This document shows positions 13,453 to 15,799 of a stretch of DNA of 15,799 bases, piece after piece (position 1 is the stretch's first letter; every line of letters begins with the position of its first letter). The stretch is from contig NZ_DHDZ01000043.1 of NCBI RefSeq assembly GCF_002399615.1, positions 67,354 through 83,152 of the forward strand, written 5' to 3'. Below the pieces are notes generated by a model. It had not been told where the DNA came from, searched no databases, and saw nothing but the letters and a program-made list of their open reading frames with translations. The position numbers and the translations under genes were made by a program. Origin of the DNA: Pedobacter sp. UBA4863 (GTDB lineage Bacteria; Bacteroidota; Bacteroidia; Sphingobacteriales; Sphingobacteriaceae).

Positions 13453-14754
13453 TTACTTCTGTCTAAAATAAATTTGAATTGGCACACCAGAGAAATCAAA
13501 ATTCTCGCGGAGTTTGTTCTCTAAGAAACGTTTGTATGGATCTTTAATGTACTGCGGCAGGTTACAGAAAAATGCGAACATTGGCGCTACACCATTAATT
13601 TGGGTAATATATTTGATCTTGATAAACTTGCCTTTAGTTGCCGGTGGCGGATAGGCCTCAATAATTGGTAACAAAACATCATTAAGCTTAGAGGTAGGTA
13701 TTTTCTTGCCCCTGTTCTTTTGAACCTCAAGTGCAGTTTCTATGGCTTTAAAAATACGTTGCTTGTTCAGCACCGAAATGAAGAGAATTGGCACATCGGT
13801 AAATGGCTGTAATTTATGTTTAATTTGCTCTTCAAAGGCCTTCATGGTTTTGTCGTTCTTATCAATCAAATCCCACTTATTTACCAAAATCACAATGCCT
13901 TTCTTGTTTTTCTCGGCCAAGTGAAAAATATTGATATCCTGTGCTTCTATGCCTTCTTGGGCATCCAGCATCAGCATCACTACGTCAGAGTCTTCTAGCG
14001 CCTTAATGGTACGCATTACAGAATAAAATTCGATGTTCTCTTTTACCTTGGTTTTCTTGCGTAAACCGGCAGTATCTATAAACATAAACTCGTGCCCGTA
14101 TTGGTTGTAGGGGATATGTATCGAATCTCTTGTAGTGCCAGCAATTGGTGTTACAATGTTTCTGTCTTTACCAATTAAAGCATTAATCAACGATGATTTA
14201 CCTACATTGGGTCTTCCTACGATGGTAATTTTAGGTAGCGCATTCTGTTCTTCCGCTACGTCTTCAAAGTTTTTAACCACCTCATCCAGCAAATCGCCAG
14301 TGCCAGAGCCCGTCATAGAAGAGATCGTATATATTTCGCCCAAACCAAACCCGTAAAAAACTGATGATTCCGTTTCAAGCGCAGTGTTATCCACCTTGTT
14401 TACCACAACAAAAACTGGCTTTTTACTTTTGCGCAACAAGTTAGCAATGTCATCATCTAAATCGGTAATGCCTGTAGTTACATCAACCATAAAAATAATT
14501 ACGGTAGCTTCTTCGATCGCAATTACCACCTGTTCACGAATAGCGGCCTCAAATAAATCCTCTGAGTTTGCCACGTAACCACCCGTATCAATCACGGTAA
14601 ACTCTTTGTCGATCCACTCGGCTTTGCCATAATGCCTGTCTCTAGTTACCCCACTAAAATCATCAACAATAGCCTTACGACTTTCGGTTAAGCGGTTAAA
14701 AAGTGTTGATTTACCTACGTTTGGTCGGCCTACTATAGCGATGATATTACTCAT
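13453..14754 (-). CDS. der: Der (EngA), double GTPase of 50S ribosome assembly
   Basis: Der is an essential GTPase with two tandem G domains that helps late maturation of the 50S ribosomal subunit. The 433-residue product is full length for Bacteroidota (E. coli has about 490). G domain 1: GRPNVGKST (9-17), switch I Thr in GVTRDR, DTGG (56-59) and NKVD (119-122). G domain 2: GRPNVGKSS (180-188), GTTRDS, DTAG (227-230) and NKWD (292-295). The C-terminal KH-like domain runs from about 350 with IPTSKLNDVL, KIKYITQ, FFCNLP and GVPIQIYFR. It lies downstream of era with 206 bases between. That gap has its own -7 box (14847-14854), a hairpin and a tandem repeat, so der can probably be transcribed separately. 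No Shine-Dalgarno is seen before the ATG. Confidence 0.97.
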   Translation of the reverse strand: MSNIIAIVGRPNVGKSTLFNRLTESRKAIVDDFSGVTRDRHYGKAEWIDKEFTVIDTGGYVANSEDLFEAAIREQVVIAIEEATVIIFMVDVTTGITDLDDDIANLLRKSKKPVFVVVNKVDNTALETESSVFYGFGLGEIYTISSMTGSGTGDLLDEVVKNFEDVAEEQNALPKITIVGRPNVGKSSLINALIGKDRNIVTPIAGTTRDSIHIPYNQYGHEFMFIDTAGLRKKTKVKENIEFYSVMRTIKALEDSDVVMLMLDAQEGIEAQDINIFHLAEKNKKGIVILVNKWDLIDKNDKTMKAFEEQIKHKLQPFTDVPILFISVLNKQRIFKAIETALEVQKNRGKKIPTSKLNDVLLPIIEAYPPPATKGKFIKIKYITQINGVAPMFAFFCNLPQYIKDPYKRFLENKLRENFDFSGVPIQIYFRQK

Positions 14755-14757
14755 TTT

Positions 14758-14787
14758 GAATTACGATTTTAGAATTACGATTTTAGA
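14758..14787. repeat. 14-base tandem repeat in the der leader
   Basis: GAATTACGATTTTA occurs twice head-to-tail (14758-14771, 14772-14785), followed by GA that continues the period. It starts four bases before the der start codon, so it would lie in the 5' untranslated region. AT-rich repeats of this kind can vary in copy number by slippage. Confidence 0.75.
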
Positions 14788-14823
14788 TTTAACGAGCATA
14801 AGCCGAAAATTAAAATCGACAAC

Positions 14824-14837
14824 GCCCTACTTAGGGC
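14824..14837. terminator. GCCCTA/TAGGGC hairpin between era and der
   Basis: GCCCTA (14824-14829) and TAGGGC (14832-14837) form a perfect 6-bp inverted repeat with a two-base gap; the outermost flanking bases A/T can extend it. On the minus strand it is followed by GTTGTCGATTTTAATTTT, a poor U-tract. It may be a weak era terminator or, lying just after the putative der start site, a leader hairpin. Confidence 0.4.
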
Positions 14838-14846
14838 TTGAACTCG

Positions 14847-14854
14847 CAAAGTTA
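14847..14854 (-). promoter_or_regulatory. -7 promoter box of der
   Basis: TAACTTTG on the minus strand matches TAnnTTTG exactly. No TTTG is seen at the -33 distance. Transcription from here would give a leader of roughly 85-90 bases that contains the GCCCTA hairpin and the 14-base tandem repeat. Confidence 0.45.
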
Positions 14855-14960
14855 CTGTTATTTTTTTAGTTATGAGTTACAGCTTATAAGATTTACTACG
14901 GATAAAAACATTGCCAAAAACAAGCCTTTCATTATGCTTAAACCTAAGCCCTGCACCAAA

Positions 14961-15799
14961 CTAACTATCGTAGCCAAAGTTTTTCAAATAGTTCTTTTTA
15001 CTTCTCCAATCGGGAATTACCTTTACAAAAGTTTCTAAAAACACTTTTCCATCTATAAACTTCTCGATATCTTTACGTGCTTCCATGCCCACTTTTTTAA
15101 GGCTTGCGCCGCCCTTACCTATTAAGATATTTTTTTGCGAATCGCGTTCTACAATTATTTCGGCACTTATTCTGGTAATTTTTTCTTCTTCTTTAAAAGC
15201 CGTAACAATTACTTCTGTACTATAGGGAATCTCCTTTTGATAGTTATTAAAGATTTTTTCGCGAATAATTTCTGAAGCGAAGAAACGAACGTGCCTATCG
15301 GTTAAATCTTCCTTATCGTAGTAGGCCGGATGTTCAGGGATGATCCCTAATATCAAAGGCAACAACCCTTCTAGGTTATACCCATGCAAAGCAGAAATAG
15401 CAAAAATTTGCATAGGATTTAATTTTTCTTGCCAGTAACTCATCTTTTCTACCACCTCTTCTTGCTTGGCATTGTCTATTTTATTAATCAATACCACTAC
15501 AGGAATTTGGGTATTAGCAATTTTTTCCAGTACATCGTTCTCATCATGGCGTTCATGAATATCGGTCACGAAAAGAATCAAGTCGGCATCTTGCAAGGCG
15601 CCGCCCACAGCGGTCATCATCGAATCTTGCAAACCGTATTTAGGTTTAATTACGCCAGGTGTATCAGAAAACACAATTTGAAAGTCTTCCTCGTTAACAA
15701 TACCCAATATACGATGGCGGGTAGTTTGTGCTTTTGGGGTGATGATAGAGAGCTTCTCTCCTACCAATGCATTCATCAAAGTTGATTTACCTACGTTGG
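14961..15799 (-). CDS. era: Era GTPase (5' end beyond the window)
   Basis: Era is a GTPase with a KH domain that binds the 3' end of 16S rRNA and assists 30S subunit assembly. The window holds about 278 codons; the first roughly 15-20 residues lie past the right edge. The reading frame runs open to the last base and begins inside the P-loop (NVGKSTLMNALVG), so the internal ATG and TTG codons there are not the start. Other motifs: switch I TTRHRI, FSDTPGVIKPKYG, NKID (in VLINKIDN) and SALHGYN. The KH domain has its GxxG loop in ILIGKGGASLKKVG and ends with FVKVIPDWRSKKNYLKNFGYDS. Era followed by der in the same direction supports joint control of ribosome assembly. Confidence 0.97.
   Translation of the reverse strand, partial: NVGKSTLMNALVGEKLSIITPKAQTTRHRILGIVNEEDFQIVFSDTPGVIKPKYGLQDSMMTAVGGALQDADLILFVTDIHERHDENDVLEKIANTQIPVVVLINKIDNAKQEEVVEKMSYWQEKLNPMQIFAISALHGYNLEGLLPLILGIIPEHPAYYDKEDLTDRHVRFFASEIIREKIFNNYQKEIPYSTEVIVTAFKEEEKITRISAEIIVERDSQKNILIGKGGASLKKVGMEARKDIEKFIDGKVFLETFVKVIPDWRSKKNYLKNFGYDS

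Noticed and set aside
15429..15785. A 118-residue plus-strand open frame opposite era
   Set aside because: It lies wholly antisense to clear Era coding sequence with intact motifs. Its long open length follows from era codon use, and the product has no recognisable domain.

Overview
The window looks like chromosomal DNA of a Bacteroidota species, most likely Pedobacter or another Sphingobacteriaceae. This rests on the AT-rich composition, a complete gldK-gldL-gldM-gldN set (core of the type IX secretion system), Bacteroidota-type -7 promoter boxes (TAnnTTTG), secreted proteins whose mature N-terminus would be glutamine, and an adjacent era-der pair. No phage, insertion sequence, CRISPR array, tRNA or rRNA was seen. 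The content is mostly conserved core genome.

Layout. Positions 1-187 hold two REP-like hairpins and two terminator-like hairpins behind gldN. Positions 188-4933 (minus strand) carry gldK-gldL-gldM-gldN, tightly spaced and surely one operon. Positions 4934-5260 are a 327-base non-coding region with several inverted and direct repeats. Positions 5261-8735 (minus strand) are a packed three-gene unit: an Omp85/BamA-like outer-membrane protein, a DUF4271 multi-pass membrane protein and uroporphyrinogen-III synthase (hemD). A 266-base divergent intergenic region with a perfect 14-base palindrome separates it from plus-strand hemW, an SDR oxidoreductase and a cupin-8/JmjC-like protein. Next comes a maltose-O-acetyltransferase-type gene. 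A 200-base gap with three stem-loops of shared design follows. The window closes on the minus strand with a small secreted SnoaL/DUF4440 protein, der, and a 5'-truncated era cut by the right edge.

How the genes work together. GldL and GldM form the inner-membrane proton-driven motor of type IX secretion, and GldK and GldN form the periplasmic ring under the outer membrane. The BamA-like protein and DUF4271 protein are also envelope components. hemD (tetrapyrrole synthesis) and hemW (heme chaperone) lie in divergent units that share one control region. Era and Der are GTPases of 30S and 50S ribosome assembly.

I found no convincing wholly new multi-gene system. The most unusual signals are non-coding: three families of palindromic intergenic elements (11-68, 11973-12071, 12790-12889), the hemW promoter that implies a leaderless mRNA, and the der leader with a hairpin plus a 14-base tandem repeat. 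Within proteins, the tandem helical repeat in GldL stands out.
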